A stretch of DNA of 64,000 nt, from contig NC_018325.1 in assembly GCF_000234665.1 (NCBI RefSeq), forward strand, positions 324,501-388,500, read 5' to 3'. A model generated the notes under the pieces. It ran no database searches, was not told where the DNA came from, and saw only the letters and a list, made by a program, of their open reading frames with translations. This document shows positions 1 to 11,833 of this stretch, in pieces. The DNA is from Leishmania mexicana MHOM/GT/2001/U1103. Lineage: Eukaryota; Euglenozoa; Kinetoplastea; Trypanosomatida; Trypanosomatidae. Position numbers and translations under genes: made by a program. How positions within the stretch are numbered: the stretch's first letter is position 1; every line of letters starts with the position of its first letter.

Positions 1-9
1 AAGCACGCG

Positions 10-2094
10 ATGCAAGCTGCATGTCGCGTAGGGCTCGTCATGCGGAGGGGCAGTCGTCGCTCCTGGTATAGCTGTCGTCAGGCATGTCCCTCACCAGATG
101 CACCAGTGCTGGGCGCATTGCAGAGTGCGCACCGCATGCGGCACTCGCCGGCGCTGGAGCGTGGCGCTGGTGACTTGAGGACCGTGACGCGACTGCCGCG
201 TGGCATGTCCCCGTTTCAGCTATCTCGCGCTGCTGCCCCGGCCTCACAGCCGCGCGGCGCCGTCGAATCTCGCTCTGATGGTGGCAGCCACATTGACCAC
301 AGTGTATCCCCTTCCACTACCGTCGAAGGTGCCCTCTCGTCGTCCGCGCAGCCAAGCGAGCAGCTGCCCCCGTGGCCAGTTGACGCCTTCGAATTCAACG
401 CCGTCGCGGCACACGGCGGGCACGACATTCGTCTAGCCTGGGACGCCATTTTTTCCTCCTCCGACTCGGCTACTGCTGACGCTAACGGCAATGGGAGTGC
501 CGCATCGACACTGACGGGTGCCGGCACTGTGCCTGACGTGAAAGCACCATTGCTGGACACCGCATCTCGGACGACACCGAAGCTGCCTCTTGTCACACTC
601 GACACGATTCGGAAACTAAAGACAGTAGAGGAGACGGCAGAAGCGCAGGCGGCGCTGCGCGGTGGCGGTTGGGTGTGCGCGGGATGCTGGTCGATTGTGC
701 GCGCAGACTGCAGCGACAACACTAGTAGCGGTGCGTCCGACTCAACTGGTCTCTCATCCTTCCCCCGCACCATCTGCCCTGCGTGCCGCACACTACGCCA
801 CGACGCGCGCATGTGGCCGTACATAGTGTCTCTGCGTCTTCGGTCCGATCTCTGGCACTGCGGATGCTGTAAAGAGACAAACACGCGTGCTTCCGCGAAC
901 TGCCGCTGCTGCGGGGCAGCACGTTCAGCAAGCATGGACACGGTTGATGATAATCAGGAGGAGGCTTTCGTGCGCATGACGATCGCCGTCGAAGTGGACT
1001 CATACCCCATCGGCCATGTCGTCGTCACGCGAAACCGCACGACGCGCTGGCGTTGTGGGGGTTGCCGGGAGATCAACTCCCTGCAGATGGCGGTGTGTCG
1101 CCACTGCGCACGCGAGCGGTTTGCTGTCACGGTAAGCTGCCCCACGTGCGATGCCCCGCGTGTCTTGTCAAACGCGCTGGTGTTTGGCGGTGGTGGGGAT
1201 GACGCACATGTGACACGAGGGCGCGACAGCTACAAAGCGCTGGACACCGTCTCCCCGGCATCTGCCGGTACCGCTGGTACTTCTGGGGGCGGTCATACGG
1301 CCACGCCAAACTCTGCCCTCGCTGCCTCACCAAAGTCCTCTGCGCGTGTCTTTGGCCCCGAAAACTGCTATACCCCGAACTCGACGCAGCTCACCTGTCT
1401 ACAATGCCGCAGCCCTCTCCATGGCGGCCGTGTGACGACTGTGAGCGCAACGACGTCGTGGTGGTGCGCCTGTGGCATTGTGAACACCATGGCGGCGTAC
1501 AGCTGCCTTCGTTGTCGCCTGCCACGTGCCTTGGAGTGCCCTGAGAAGTTGCGAGCGCTCCTGCGGAGCGCCATAGCGGATAGTGTCTCAGCGTCGCCGC
1601 CTCTGTCGGCACAGGATGCCGGTGCTGCACCCGACTGTTCTGAGGCGTCACCGAAGTGGGACTTTAGGTCTTGCACGAACTGGATGTGTGACAGCTGCTG
1701 CAGCGTGAACACTGCTTCATATCAAGTGGTCGCGGAGAGTAACTTGTCATCTTCCTCGGACGCGACCTGCCCCAACAACACGAAGCGCGGCCGTCGGCTG
1801 TGGATGCGCCACGGCGATGCAGCGTGCCGCCACTGCGGTGCCCCGTGGCATCACCACGTCTTGCAGCAAGGCAACTCCTGGCGCTGCGCGTGCCACGCGC
1901 TCAACTCGCGCGCCGACGCCTTTTGCACGAGCTGCGGGCTTCCAGGGCTGGATGGGGTTCGGCCTGACATGCTTTCTTCTTGGTCTAAGGGGGACTGGCG
2001 GTGCCCTTCGTGCGGCAGCCTCTGCTACAGAGGTCGACAGCGGTGTTCCTGCGGCACATCTCGCCCACCAGCAAGGCTCGGCGGCGCGGCATGA
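10..2094 (+). CDS. Multi RanBP2-type zinc-finger protein, probably mitochondrial RNA-binding
   Basis: 694 residues from the first ATG in the window. The frame is open to the window edge, so the true start may lie upstream. RanBP2-like fingers (W-x-C-x1-2-C, a central Asn, C-x2-C) are seen near residues 219, 281 (WHCGCCKETN), 345 (WRCGGCREIN), 484 (WWCACGIVN), 557, 623 (WRCACHALN) and 662 (WRCPSCGS); those at 219 and 557 carry long loops between the Cys pairs. RanBP2 fingers usually bind single-stranded RNA or proteins. In trypanosomatids, arrays like this occur in proteins linked to mitochondrial RNA editing; assigning this gene there is inference. The N-terminal 200 residues are Arg/Ser/Ala-rich, compatible with a mitochondrial presequence plus a low-complexity linker. 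The family call is firm and the role is not. Confidence 0.75.
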   Translation: MQAACRVGLVMRRGSRRSWYSCRQACPSPDAPVLGALQSAHRMRHSPALERGAGDLRTVTRLPRGMSPFQLSRAAAPASQPRGAVESRSDGGSHIDHSVSPSTTVEGALSSSAQPSEQLPPWPVDAFEFNAVAAHGGHDIRLAWDAIFSSSDSATADANGNGSAASTLTGAGTVPDVKAPLLDTASRTTPKLPLVTLDTIRKLKTVEETAEAQAALRGGGWVCAGCWSIVRADCSDNTSSGASDSTGLSSFPRTICPACRTLRHDARMWPYIVSLRLRSDLWHCGCCKETNTRASANCRCCGAARSASMDTVDDNQEEAFVRMTIAVEVDSYPIGHVVVTRNRTTRWRCGGCREINSLQMAVCRHCARERFAVTVSCPTCDAPRVLSNALVFGGGGDDAHVTRGRDSYKALDTVSPASAGTAGTSGGGHTATPNSALAASPKSSARVFGPENCYTPNSTQLTCLQCRSPLHGGRVTTVSATTSWWCACGIVNTMAAYSCLRCRLPRALECPEKLRALLRSAIADSVSASPPLSAQDAGAAPDCSEASPKWDFRSCTNWMCDSCCSVNTASYQVVAESNLSSSSDATCPNNTKRGRRLWMRHGDAACRHCGAPWHHHVLQQGNSWRCACHALNSRADAFCTSCGLPGLDGVRPDMLSSWSKGDWRCPSCGSLCYRGRQRCSCGTSRPPARLGGAA

Positions 2095-5000
2095 TGTCGC
2101 TGGCCTGTAAACGAGGGCACAGTTGCATGTGCGGCGGCGGCGTCTGGGCGCTGGGAAGAGGCGTTGCGCCCATGAGCTGCAACCGTTCTTGCAGTGGCAC
2201 GTCGGTGCTCTGTCGCGAGGTCTGCAGTCACCTGAAGCAGGAAGAACAACGAAGAGAGAATTTGGCCACGCGCAGGCACGCCTATACAGCGACTCACATG
2301 CACGTTTAGCGGCATGTATCTGTCGGCCTGAGCCGATATGAATGGCTCCCCAGGTGCACAAGACGGCATGCTGGAGAGAGGGAGAGAGCCTCATGGGATG
2401 GGCGTGAGAGGGGTCACAAGGATGCGAAGACACTTCTCTTCTATGGCCGCCATCTTGTCGTCTCCCCGACTCCTCCCCCCTTCCCTCGTTCACTCATGAA
2501 TGCTAGCATTGCTGTGGTGCCACCTGCGACCTCTGGCGCGCTTCCACCTGCACTCTACACCTCACCTTCCCCACCCACACCCACACTCTTCCATCGTCAT
2601 CTCCCGCGTACGTGGAAGCCGAACTGGCGGACGTCTGCGCCTCTTTCTCTTCTTCTGCATCAAGCCGACCCTCACGTCCGCGAGCACACGCGCAAGCGAA
2701 CGGGTGCCTGCAGCTCTCTGCCTGTCTGTCTTTGTGTGTGTGTGTGTGCATGTGTGGGACAAATTATCGCCTGCATCCTCTTAGCTCCCCTGCCTGGCAA
2801 GCTCCTACCCCTCCTCCTCGCACGCGCACACACCTCCACCGTAAAACACGCTGTGCTCGCACATACCTTCCGGCACACGCAATTTGATAGAGGGCGCTGA
2901 GCACAGCGGAAGAAAGACAGAGACAGAGGGGGACGCACATCCAGTCGTGGCTTTACGACTTGCAGGCACACCACGCATACACGCACCGACAGCCCCCCCC
3001 CCCCCGGAGACCCGCCTCCGGCCCCCCCCCCCTGTGTCTTCTCCCTCTCGTGCGTGCGCAGCGCTTCCCGCTGCGACTCGTCTCGCTAAGAGGGCACCAT
3101 CTCCATCCTTTCTCGCTCTCCCACTTGCACGAAAGGTTTCGGTCGTTGGGGTTTGCACCGCTCATTACCGTGCTCGTTTTCTGCGTTGCGGCACCATCCT
3201 GCCGACCCCCCTCCCTCCTCTGAACCTGTCTCCCTCTCCCTCTCCCTCTCTCTGTGTGTGTGTGTGTGTGGGTGGGTTCGGGTGTGGGGTGCCCGACGCG
3301 GCTACTTGTCAAGAGCATCATCGCATTGCCCCCTCCCCCTCCCCCATTCCCCACACTACTACTCCCTCTCCCCCGTGTGCCACTCTCTCATACCACGGCT
3401 CTACCGCCTTCAAACCACCCCTTCCCTCCTCATCCTCATCCTCGCCCCCGCACACGCTTTGAGTTGCATATATGTACGTGAACATCTTTGTTTTGGTATC
3501 ATCTCTCTCTGTCTCTCTCTCTTGTCCTTGTAACTCGCGCGCGTGTGTGAGCGCGTCTGTCTCTGCGTGAGGGCGCGGGTCCTTCGCGCCTGCTCAGATA
3601 TGGTATTGCCACCCCTGACGTACCCCCTCCCCAACCTCCACGCTCACTCCTCCAACTCTTTGGTCAGTGCAGCTCAAAATTTTATTTTGTATTTCCTGTG
3701 CACTCCGTCTGCCTTCTGCTTTCTTTCCGTGCTCCGCGATCTACACACTCTCGACGCTCTTCCCTCCCGCATCGCCGTCCCATTCCGGCGATTCTCTGCG
3801 AAGAGGGAGGCTGCTGTTTCGGTGCTCCAGGTTGTGTGTGTGTGCTTGCTTCTGGCCGTTCCTTGTACGATCACCTCCTCCTCCGTGGTGCTCGCAGTGC
3901 GTGCGTGTGTGCGTTGAAGCTCTCGACGGCGTGGCGTGTTTTCCGTATCTCACCAAATCAACTGTCCTCCCACAGCGTGTCGACTCTCTCTCTCGCCAAG
4001 AGCGACAACAACCACCATTGGCAACAACACCGGCACCGTCTGGCCTTCTCACGCGACCCTCCCACTCACCTCCACCGCCGTTCGTCGCCGCTCCTTCCCT
4101 CCTTTTCTTTTGCCGCGCACCGCGCGCGTGCCGCCGTTTTCGGTGTGGCGGGCGGAGAGAGGGCAGCGGGCCGGGCGGATTGTCTTGCCCGATTCTGTTG
4201 CTTCGTCTCGCCTTTCGGCTGTGCTGCACTGACTCGTCCCCCTTCTGTGCGTGATATCACGTCTCGCCTCAGCCGCGCCTTCCCTCTTCCTCCCACCTCC
4301 CCATTGGCGAATCCTTTGGTTGCTTCTACGTTGGGCATCCGCACGCCTTTCGGTGTACGTGTTTCTATGCGAAATTTTTTGTGTGCTCAGCCCCTTCAAC
4401 TTCTCTTTGGGCGAGGTGTATGTGCCTGGTGCCTCTCTCGACACTCCGCGCCTGTGTCGCTCTTCGCCATCGCGTGCTCCAAATACACAAGAAGGCCAAA
4501 TCGCGGATACCCGTTCTCCCGCCACCACCGCCACCCACCACGCACCTTCTCTCCCGTTTCTCGTTTCTCCGTTTTGCAGTAACCAAAATTGGGCTTCCCC
4601 ATTCCGTGTCTCTGTGTGTGTGTGTGACGGCGTCAGCGCGAGGGCGAGAGACGGCAGAATCGAGGCACTGAGTGTGCTGCATCGCGACCGGCCACCACAC
4701 AAGACGTGCGACGTACGCCGGATATCATCGCCAGGCACATTTTTCTCTGCCAGATTGTGTTTCCGTTTGTGTAGAGGCGACGGCAGAGACGAAGGCGCAT
4801 AACAGAGAGACGCGCTTCTTGCGTTGGCTTTCTCTCTTTCCCTCTCTGCTCTTCTTGCCCCGTGTGCGTGTGTGCGTGCGTGCGTGGCTGTGTCGACCGT
4901 CCACATGAGCACGCACGCACACACACACCCGTAAAGCAGAAGCTAGAATAGTACGCAATACACAACTCCCCTCACCACCACCACCCCCTCCTCCACCTCC

Positions 5001-6852
5001 ATTGCACTTTGGCCTGCAAGTCCGGCTGTAGGTGCATGCACACAGACACACATGTATATGTGTGCATGCTGGGTTGCTACTCTTCTCCCGTTTTCATTTG
5101 GTCTTTCACCCATACATCTGCTCCACGTCGCCACGGCTACCGCCGCTGCCATTACCGTCTTCTCCCTTACGCCCTCCCCCTCCCTCTCTCTCCCCCACTT
5201 CTTCTCGCTTCGCTGTGCTTCTCTACTTGACCGTGTGCGTGTGTGCGCGAATTGATATCCGCGTGCCTTGCCTGGTATTGCTGTCCCGTGTACCCCTTCC
5301 CCCATCCTCCCTCCCTCCCTTCTGCATGCACTGCTTTATCGGACGACGCTTTTAGCCCTCTGCTCTGGTTCGGTGGTTGCTTCGCGGCCCTCACCCTCAG
5401 TCAGCCCCCGCCGTGGATGGCTGCCATCCTTGTCGCTGTGTCCATTTTTATTTGTCCATCTCTGCATCCCTGAGCCCGCCGCCCCGCCGTGTGCGGTGCT
5501 CAACCTCTTTCTCGCCTTTCCCGCAGGCGCCTCAGGGCTCAGAGGGAGCAACACGACGTTGTTCGCCTCCTCTCTTGTCGTCTACCCTCGCGCTTCGTCT
5601 GTGCCGAGTGCGTGTCTTTTCCCACTCGTCCTCTTCCCCCCCATTCAGCGTGACGCCTTCGTGTTGTTGTTGGTGCTCCGGTCTCGGCAGCATAACGGCG
5701 CGGCCTGCCGGCGTGTGCTCGCATGTAAGGACGCTGATTCTTTCTCTTGTTGCGGATAGGCGCCAGTGATCCTTTGGGGGGGTTTCTCCCCTCCCCTCCC
5801 CCTCCCTATTTTGAATTCCTCTTCACTTTCGAGCCTCTCGGCCTCCCGTTGCCGCTCCGTTGCCTGCTCGCCAGCCTCCGCCCTCTCTTCCCACTCTTCC
5901 CCCTCTCCCTCTACCGGAGTGACAGTCCTTCTGTTGCTTCTTCGCTCTTTTCGTTCTTTGTGAGGAGGGTGCTGGCTCACACACACACACCTGTGCCGGT
6001 CCACCGCCGTGCTTGTGCCTGTGCCCATCTCCATCCTTTTCCTTCTGTGTATCCAGCGAAGGTAACCGAACCTCGCTTTCTGCATTGCCACCTCGTCGAG
6101 ACCGATGGCCACCGCGCGGTCATCACCACCATCACCATTACCTGACGCTTTTTTCCTTTATCATTGCTCTGTGGTCGCTCATATCGGTCCAAGTAAGTGC
6201 TGCCGGCGCGGTCACTGACGCGCTTTCTCCATCTCCCCCCTCTCTCTTTTTCTCCACAAGCTCCCGTTGATCATCATCACTATCCTCGGTGACGGAACAA
6301 GAGGAAACACCCAGCTCTCCCGCCACTCCTCCTCACCAACGACAACGGGAGCACCACCCACCCACTCACCCACACCCACACACATACGGAGTAACATCAC
6401 AAGTGCAACACCCTCCCTTCTCTCCCCTTCCTCACTCCTTTTGCTTCAGAATCGTGAAGTGTTTCGGATTGCGTCTTCAGTGCCCCCCTCTCCCCCTCCT
6501 CCGCTGCGGCCCCACTCGTAGTGCTACACACGCACACGCCGTCACGCCCTTGCGTGTTTCGTTCTGTTTTTGGGCCCCGTTGTCTGCCGTGCCTGTTTCT
6601 CGCCCATCTGCCTCTTGGCCCACCGTGTGACGGCTCGGCCTTGCCTTCCCACCGCCCTGCGGTCTGTACTTACCCCACCCTCCTCCCTCGATCTTCACCT
6701 GTCTCTCTGCACAGGATCCATCCACCCTCGTCGGTGCGTGTGCGTGTGTGTGCGCATAGACAGCAGCTGCGCCGGTCGACCAGGGAGCGCGGAGGGAACG
6801 CAGCAAGTCGAACGCACGGCTAGGGAGAACCAAACGGTCTCTAGTACGCTGC
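2095..6852. other. 4.76 kb spacer, no supported gene
   Basis: The largest gap in the window. The + strand is strongly pyrimidine-rich, with runs of C at about 2993-3005 and 3022-3032, a TCTCCC array with (GT)n at about 3225-3270, CT-rich stretches near 3500 and C-rich stretches near 5780-5815. Open frames exist on both strands, but they translate into Ser/Pro/Leu/Cys/Val or Arg/Thr/His low complexity typical of read-through CT/GT repeats. I read it as the 3' UTR of the zinc-finger gene plus a long 5' region of the next gene. A non-coding RNA cannot be excluded by eye. Confidence 0.6.
3225..3271. repeat. TCTCCC array followed by (GT)n microsatellite
   Basis: Tandem ctccct-type hexamers run directly into about nine GT dinucleotides on the + strand. 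Such tracts are common in trypanosomatid spacers and can serve as the pyrimidine part of trans-splice acceptors. Confidence 0.8.
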
Positions 6853-9591
6853 ATGTACTCTGAGGCAGACATGCGCGACGGCGACTGCCGTGAGGCGCAG
6901 CCACTGGCTCCGCCGGTGGTGGAAGACGCATCCGCCGCGGTCATCGCAGATGCGGTCCATGCGAGTCGCCACGACTTCTCTTGCTCTCCATCGGAGGCGA
7001 CAGAAAAGTCGACGCTTGCATTCTCGCCGCCGACGCAGGAGCGCACACCGCTGCCGATGCCTGCCGCACGCCTCTTTACTTCGCGGCCCACCCTGAGCGC
7101 GTCGCCACTCATCGCTGGCACACGACCGCCGCGCTGGCAGAGCACCTCGCCGCTGCGCTCTTGCGGAAGCCCCGTTGTGACCTTCGCGCCGTCGACCCGC
7201 TTTGATGAGTGCCGCCAGCGCACCAATGTGGCGGTACGGCGATCTGATGACGTGCCGCACTTCGCACTGCCGGTCCCCTTTCTGGAGTTGCCGTTGTCGT
7301 CCACGTGGGCCTCATCAGGGCAGATGACGGACTCCGCGTTGCTGGCCATTGGACTAGAGCAGCCCCGCGTCCTCGCCGGCAGCCCACCCACGCTCTCGTC
7401 ACGGAGGCCCCCTTTGTTTACGCAGAGCGGGGGCCTCAGGGACTTTACGGTTGATGACCTCAGCGACACCGCGTCCTCCGCTGGCTCTGCGTGCTCTACG
7501 AATTCGTCATCGATGACGCTCCTCGACAGCGACATCCCTGCCGTGCGGCCGCGCACTCCACCCTCGCTGGCGCTTCAATGCTCAATCCCCAGCGTGGCTC
7601 TGCTAGTTCCATCGGACCGCCAGCACTCGACTTTTCCCTCAGTGACGGATGAGACCGACAACTCAGCGGTCGCCGCCGTTGGCGCTGGTGCGAATAGAAC
7701 TCCGCCGTCGCTCGCGAACACTAGCGACATGCCCTTCAGCCTGCTCGAGTCAGAGAAGTTGGCGCGCGCAACAGCCCATCTCCTGACGGAGGCCGTTGAC
7801 TCGATCCGCGAGCCGAGTCACGTGACCAGCGCGAACACAGAGAGAGTGAACGTTGCTCTCGCTCAATGCCGCAAAACGGCGCCAGCGGCGCGGCTGATGG
7901 GCAAGTCGTGCCCGACGAGTATGAAGATACCACCCCCACCGCTTCTCGAGCGCCTCTCGCTGTCGTCGACCCCCGAGGTGACGCCGTCTACAGCGCCACT
8001 GCTGCAGGAGCCGTCGCCGCCGATGAACTCTGCTGAGCTGGCGAACTCGCGAATGGTGCTGCGGGTGCCTGATACACCCGGCAAACAACTGCGCGCCGCC
8101 CCTTTCGATCTCGTCTGCCCCGGCAACAATGTGAAGTTGCTGGTGAACGCCGCAGCGGAGGTGACGACCCTGTGGCAACAGAAGTCCTCGTCCACCGCCA
8201 TTCTTGTACTCTCGCGATGGGGTGGCGAAGACATCAATGAGTCCCCCCACCCTACCGGTTTTCCGGCCGACAAGGCAGTAGCGGCAATGTTCACTGCGAG
8301 AATCGATGAGGCATCTTGTGACAGCATCCCCGGCGCCGGGGCCATCGATGCGCAGCCATCGAAGGCCATCACGCCGCCGCACACGTCCTTCGTGGCTGCT
8401 TTCAGTAGCGGCAGTAGGGACACTAATGACAGCTGTGAAGGCACAGTGGGGAACTCCTGCATCTCCTCCGCCGGCACTGAGAAGGTCAGCGAAGACGGCG
8501 CAGCGGTGACCACCCATCCACCACCGCATCCTCCGCCACGCCCTGCTGAGCTCTGCTCCCCTCATAACCAGGAGCGATGTGCCATCGACTCTGCCGCCGC
8601 GTGCACGACGTGGCGGCGGCCACCGAGTCCGGTGCCCACACCTTCGAGTCCGCGTCTTCAACACCCGCTGAAGTCCTCTCCAGGCTTGGCCACGTGTCTC
8701 CTGGCCATGGCCTGCGAGACGGGACGATCCCCGTCCTCGTCCGACGAGTCGCATGCGGAAAAGGGCCGCGGGACTCATGAGAGGTCCTCGAAACTACAAC
8801 TGCCCATGAGCGCTGCGAGAGAGGCTCCACGGCGCAGCTGTGAAGGACCTGCTATTGCTTCTGTCGCCATGACCAGCGGCATCGCTCGTGCCGCGTTTCG
8901 GCACCCTGGCTGTGCTGTGGTTGAAGAGGGCGACAGCGCCGACGCCACTTCACCGGCGAAGCAGCCCATTCACAGCGGCAGCTGCAGCCGCAGCTGCGAC
9001 GCCGGTGAAGGTGCGCCGTGCCTGATGAAGGCACGAAAAGATCCAGCAGCAGCAGGCTCACCACTGTCGCTGGCATCACCGACACCACCGCGCTCAGTGC
9101 TAGCACCGGGGTATTCGTCGTTGTTCCGCCTCAGCGGTGAGCAAGGTAGCAGTCACCTCCCTCGGTGCCCTCAGCGACAGCTCCCGATACGGCTGAGAAC
9201 GCCCTTCACCAACGATAGCACCGCTGCCGCGGCGAGCAGACCTCCTCCATCGTCGTCGTCACCCGCGCGGCAGCCGTCAGGGGATCTCGATGCATCCTTG
9301 TTGTCCCTCACGATGGACTCCAGCCCTGCTCGAAGGCGGCCAACGAACTTGTCTCTTTACGGCACACTATCGCAGCACGCGTTCCCGATGCGCTGCAGCT
9401 CCCCGCACGCCTTTACAGCGCCGATGGCGATAGCACATCAGCACTTCACCGGTAGTGAAGGATCGAGAAGCTCTACATCAACAACTCGGAGCGGGCCCGG
9501 GCCCCTCTCTCCGCTTCCGCCACTCAGCCGCAACGCGCCGTCTGGCGACTCGGCCCCAATCCCGCCAACAGAGGCCAGGTACGACAAATGA
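6853..9591 (+). CDS. Hypothetical Ser/Pro/Thr/Ala-rich protein
   Basis: 912 residues from ATG to TGA. I recognise no domain, signal peptide or membrane segment. Composition is dominated by Ser, Pro, Ala and Thr, with short conserved-looking stretches such as LPFELPLSS-like segments near residue 150 and a basic motif (ARRRPTNLSLYG) near residue 830. An uninterrupted 2.7 kb frame with GC-rich third positions argues for a real gene. Open frames on the opposite strand here look like mirror frames of the same codon bias. The pattern suggests a large disordered protein; no function can be proposed. The stop overlaps a following ATG (ATGA at 9588-9591), but the downstream frame is poor. Confidence 0.6.
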   Translation: MYSEADMRDGDCREAQPLAPPVVEDASAAVIADAVHASRHDFSCSPSEATEKSTLAFSPPTQERTPLPMPAARLFTSRPTLSASPLIAGTRPPRWQSTSPLRSCGSPVVTFAPSTRFDECRQRTNVAVRRSDDVPHFALPVPFLELPLSSTWASSGQMTDSALLAIGLEQPRVLAGSPPTLSSRRPPLFTQSGGLRDFTVDDLSDTASSAGSACSTNSSSMTLLDSDIPAVRPRTPPSLALQCSIPSVALLVPSDRQHSTFPSVTDETDNSAVAAVGAGANRTPPSLANTSDMPFSLLESEKLARATAHLLTEAVDSIREPSHVTSANTERVNVALAQCRKTAPAARLMGKSCPTSMKIPPPPLLERLSLSSTPEVTPSTAPLLQEPSPPMNSAELANSRMVLRVPDTPGKQLRAAPFDLVCPGNNVKLLVNAAAEVTTLWQQKSSSTAILVLSRWGGEDINESPHPTGFPADKAVAAMFTARIDEASCDSIPGAGAIDAQPSKAITPPHTSFVAAFSSGSRDTNDSCEGTVGNSCISSAGTEKVSEDGAAVTTHPPPHPPPRPAELCSPHNQERCAIDSAAACTTWRRPPSPVPTPSSPRLQHPLKSSPGLATCLLAMACETGRSPSSSDESHAEKGRGTHERSSKLQLPMSAAREAPRRSCEGPAIASVAMTSGIARAAFRHPGCAVVEEGDSADATSPAKQPIHSGSCSRSCDAGEGAPCLMKARKDPAAAGSPLSLASPTPPRSVLAPGYSSLFRLSGEQGSSHLPRCPQRQLPIRLRTPFTNDSTAAAASRPPPSSSSPARQPSGDLDASLLSLTMDSSPARRRPTNLSLYGTLSQHAFPMRCSSPHAFTAPMAIAHQHFTGSEGSRSSTSTTRSGPGPLSPLPPLSRNAPSGDSAPIPPTEARYDK

Positions 9592-11802
9592 ACGGCGACG
9601 GCGAGCACAGTTCTTCATCCTGCTCCACCGTACCCGGACGTGTTGGTCATCGACACTTCTCTGCAGCCGAGCACGTCCCACGCCTATGCGGCGCCGTAAC
9701 TAGCGGCACACCGAGTAACTGGCCTCTGTGTGGTAGAGCGAGCAACTCCGCGCAAACACCGCTTCTTCCACGACACAGCTCCTCTTCATCATCTGGTGCA
9801 ACCTCTCCGTCTCTGAGGCGTGTCTGCGGACATGCGGATGTGTGCAAGGGCGCGTCGCACCTCAATTTTTCTCTCCGAGGAGACAACAACCGGACAGCCC
9901 CGCCGCCGTCTTTTCTCGCGTTCATCGCAGCGGATGCGGTGGCGTGCAGCTGCGCACGCATGCGTGACTCTCTCTTTTCCGCTTCATGACTTTGTCGTCG
10001 CTCCTTCCCTCCCCCTCCCCCTTTCGACGACCTCTGCCATGCCTTTTGTCGCTGTAAGGAGTGCGCGTGCATGACGGGCTGCTGCTGCTGCTGCCGTTGG
10101 CGCCTACCTTTTTCGTTTACCTTTGCTTCCCTTTCTCCCTACTCTTCTGGGTGGGAGGGGGAGGGGGGAAGGGCTACCTTCCGCACCTGTCTTCCACCGT
10201 ATGTATGGCCGTGTCTGTCGGTGCAGCATGCGCCTCTCCTGCGTGTAATAGCCACGTCTATGCTTGGGTGTGTTGTGTGTCTTCCTCCTCCGCCTCTTTC
10301 CTGTGCAACTCTGTGGCTCGCATCCACCTGTGTGGATCTGTGCCAGCTGAGCTCCTCCTCGACCCCCTCTCTCTGTGCCCCTCCCCCCACCCCCATCGCG
10401 CCGGCGTTGCTGACGAGTGCGCCCCAGGCCCGAGCCGACAACGCAGGCGAGAATGAGGCGATGAGGTAGAGGAAGAGGGGTGGGTGGGTGTACCACATCC
10501 ATGTGTGTACTTGCGCATATCTGTGTATTCCGATGATCCTCTCCCCCACTTCCGTCTTACGACGGCATAGACGGCGCAGCGCTCACCATCGTCGGCCTCC
10601 GCCGTTCTCCGTTTCTCTGTCTTTAAGGAGCGTCTATGTGCAGACGTATCCGTGTTACTCCCCGCCCCCTTCTCTTCGGCCGGCGCATCTGCGTGCTTGT
10701 CTTGCCGTGTTGCTGGCAACCACCAGCACCGCCACCCCCTCCCTTTCCTTTCCTCGGCTCCCACACAGTTCTCCTCTTCTCACCATTGCGCGCCGCCTGC
10801 GCCGTCGCGTGTCTCTCTCACGCGACAGCTGGTACCCCCCTCCTGCCCCATCTGTCTTCCATCAGCCACCGTCTGTGTAGAACGCGGCGCTGGAGGGCGT
10901 GTGTTTAACGCGCCGGGCACACGCGCGATTCCTATCTATTCCCCTCCTCCCAATCACTCTCTCTAACTTGCTGTGTGTGTGTGTGTTCATGGATGGCTTC
11001 TTCCCTCGCGCGCAGAGGCTGCTCATGCTCCACGCGCACAGCAAAACGGCAGCGGAACGGACAACAACAAAATGCGACGTCGCAACGTGCGTGCTGAGCC
11101 GCTTTGAAAAAGCGGCCCACGTGTCCTGCCACGCACGCGCACGCAAATACCGTTGGCGTCTGCACCATCTTCGATGAGTTGCTCATAGCTCTGTCTGCGT
11201 CTGTGGACGTGTGCGTGCTTGTGTGCGAGTCGGTGAGGCTGTGGGAGCTTCACTGTGTGCCACACACGTTTTCCGTGCCTCCCTCTCTCGCACGCCTCCG
11301 GGGCACGGAGGTGGGGGTTGACGGAGCAGGGGAGCTGTCGCTTGCCACCCGTATCTTTCTCCCTATCACTCATGTGATGTCTCTCTCCGCCTCCGTCTCC
11401 GCCTCCGCCTTCGCTTCTCCCTAACCCCCCACCCAACACGACGGCTGAACTTTCCATCCATCCGGCGTTCATCTCCTTGTGCACGCACGCACTTCCTCGC
11501 GGGTGCATTCACCTGCTTCATCTTCACGCGCGCTTCGCCCTTGACTGCGTGTGGCCCCGGCTGCGGTGACATCCGGCCTCCATCCCCACCCAGCCGTGCG
11601 CTCCCACGCCTACTTGCTTACGTGCAGCGACGGTGACGTCCGCATCATTCCCCAGGTTGGTGTTATCAAGGCAGCGGAGAAGAACGTCGCGCTTCCCCTC
11701 TGCAGTCCCCCGTTGAGCGAGAGGCACAGGGGAGCACCGACGAAGAAGGGGTGTGCGAGGGTGTATCTCTTCAGCAACAAGGAGAAGGCGGCGGCGGCAG
11801 CG

Positions 11803-11833
<31 letters not shown>

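Noticed and set aside
3698..4582. 294-codon plus-strand frame in the large spacer
   Set aside because: Ser/Pro/Arg/Leu low complexity from pyrimidine-rich DNA with no ordered segment.
4049..4924. 291-codon minus-strand frame in the large spacer
   Set aside because: Complement of CT/GT-rich sequence; translates to Arg/Thr/His/Glu repeats, as expected of non-coding tracts.
6477..7556. Long open frame on the minus strand overlapping the Ser/Pro-rich gene
   Set aside because: It mirrors the + strand codon bias, has Arg/Ser/Gly/Ala low complexity, and would be the only minus-strand gene in a one-directional string.
7750..8778. 342-codon minus-strand frame inside the Ser/Pro-rich gene
   Set aside because: Arg-rich mirror frame with no recognisable motif; the + strand frame is longer and continuous.
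9588..9989. 133-codon frame overlapping the previous stop by ATGA
   Set aside because: Composition is UTR-like and I see no pyrimidine-AG signal for a separate transcript; translational coupling of this type is not expected in trypanosomatids.
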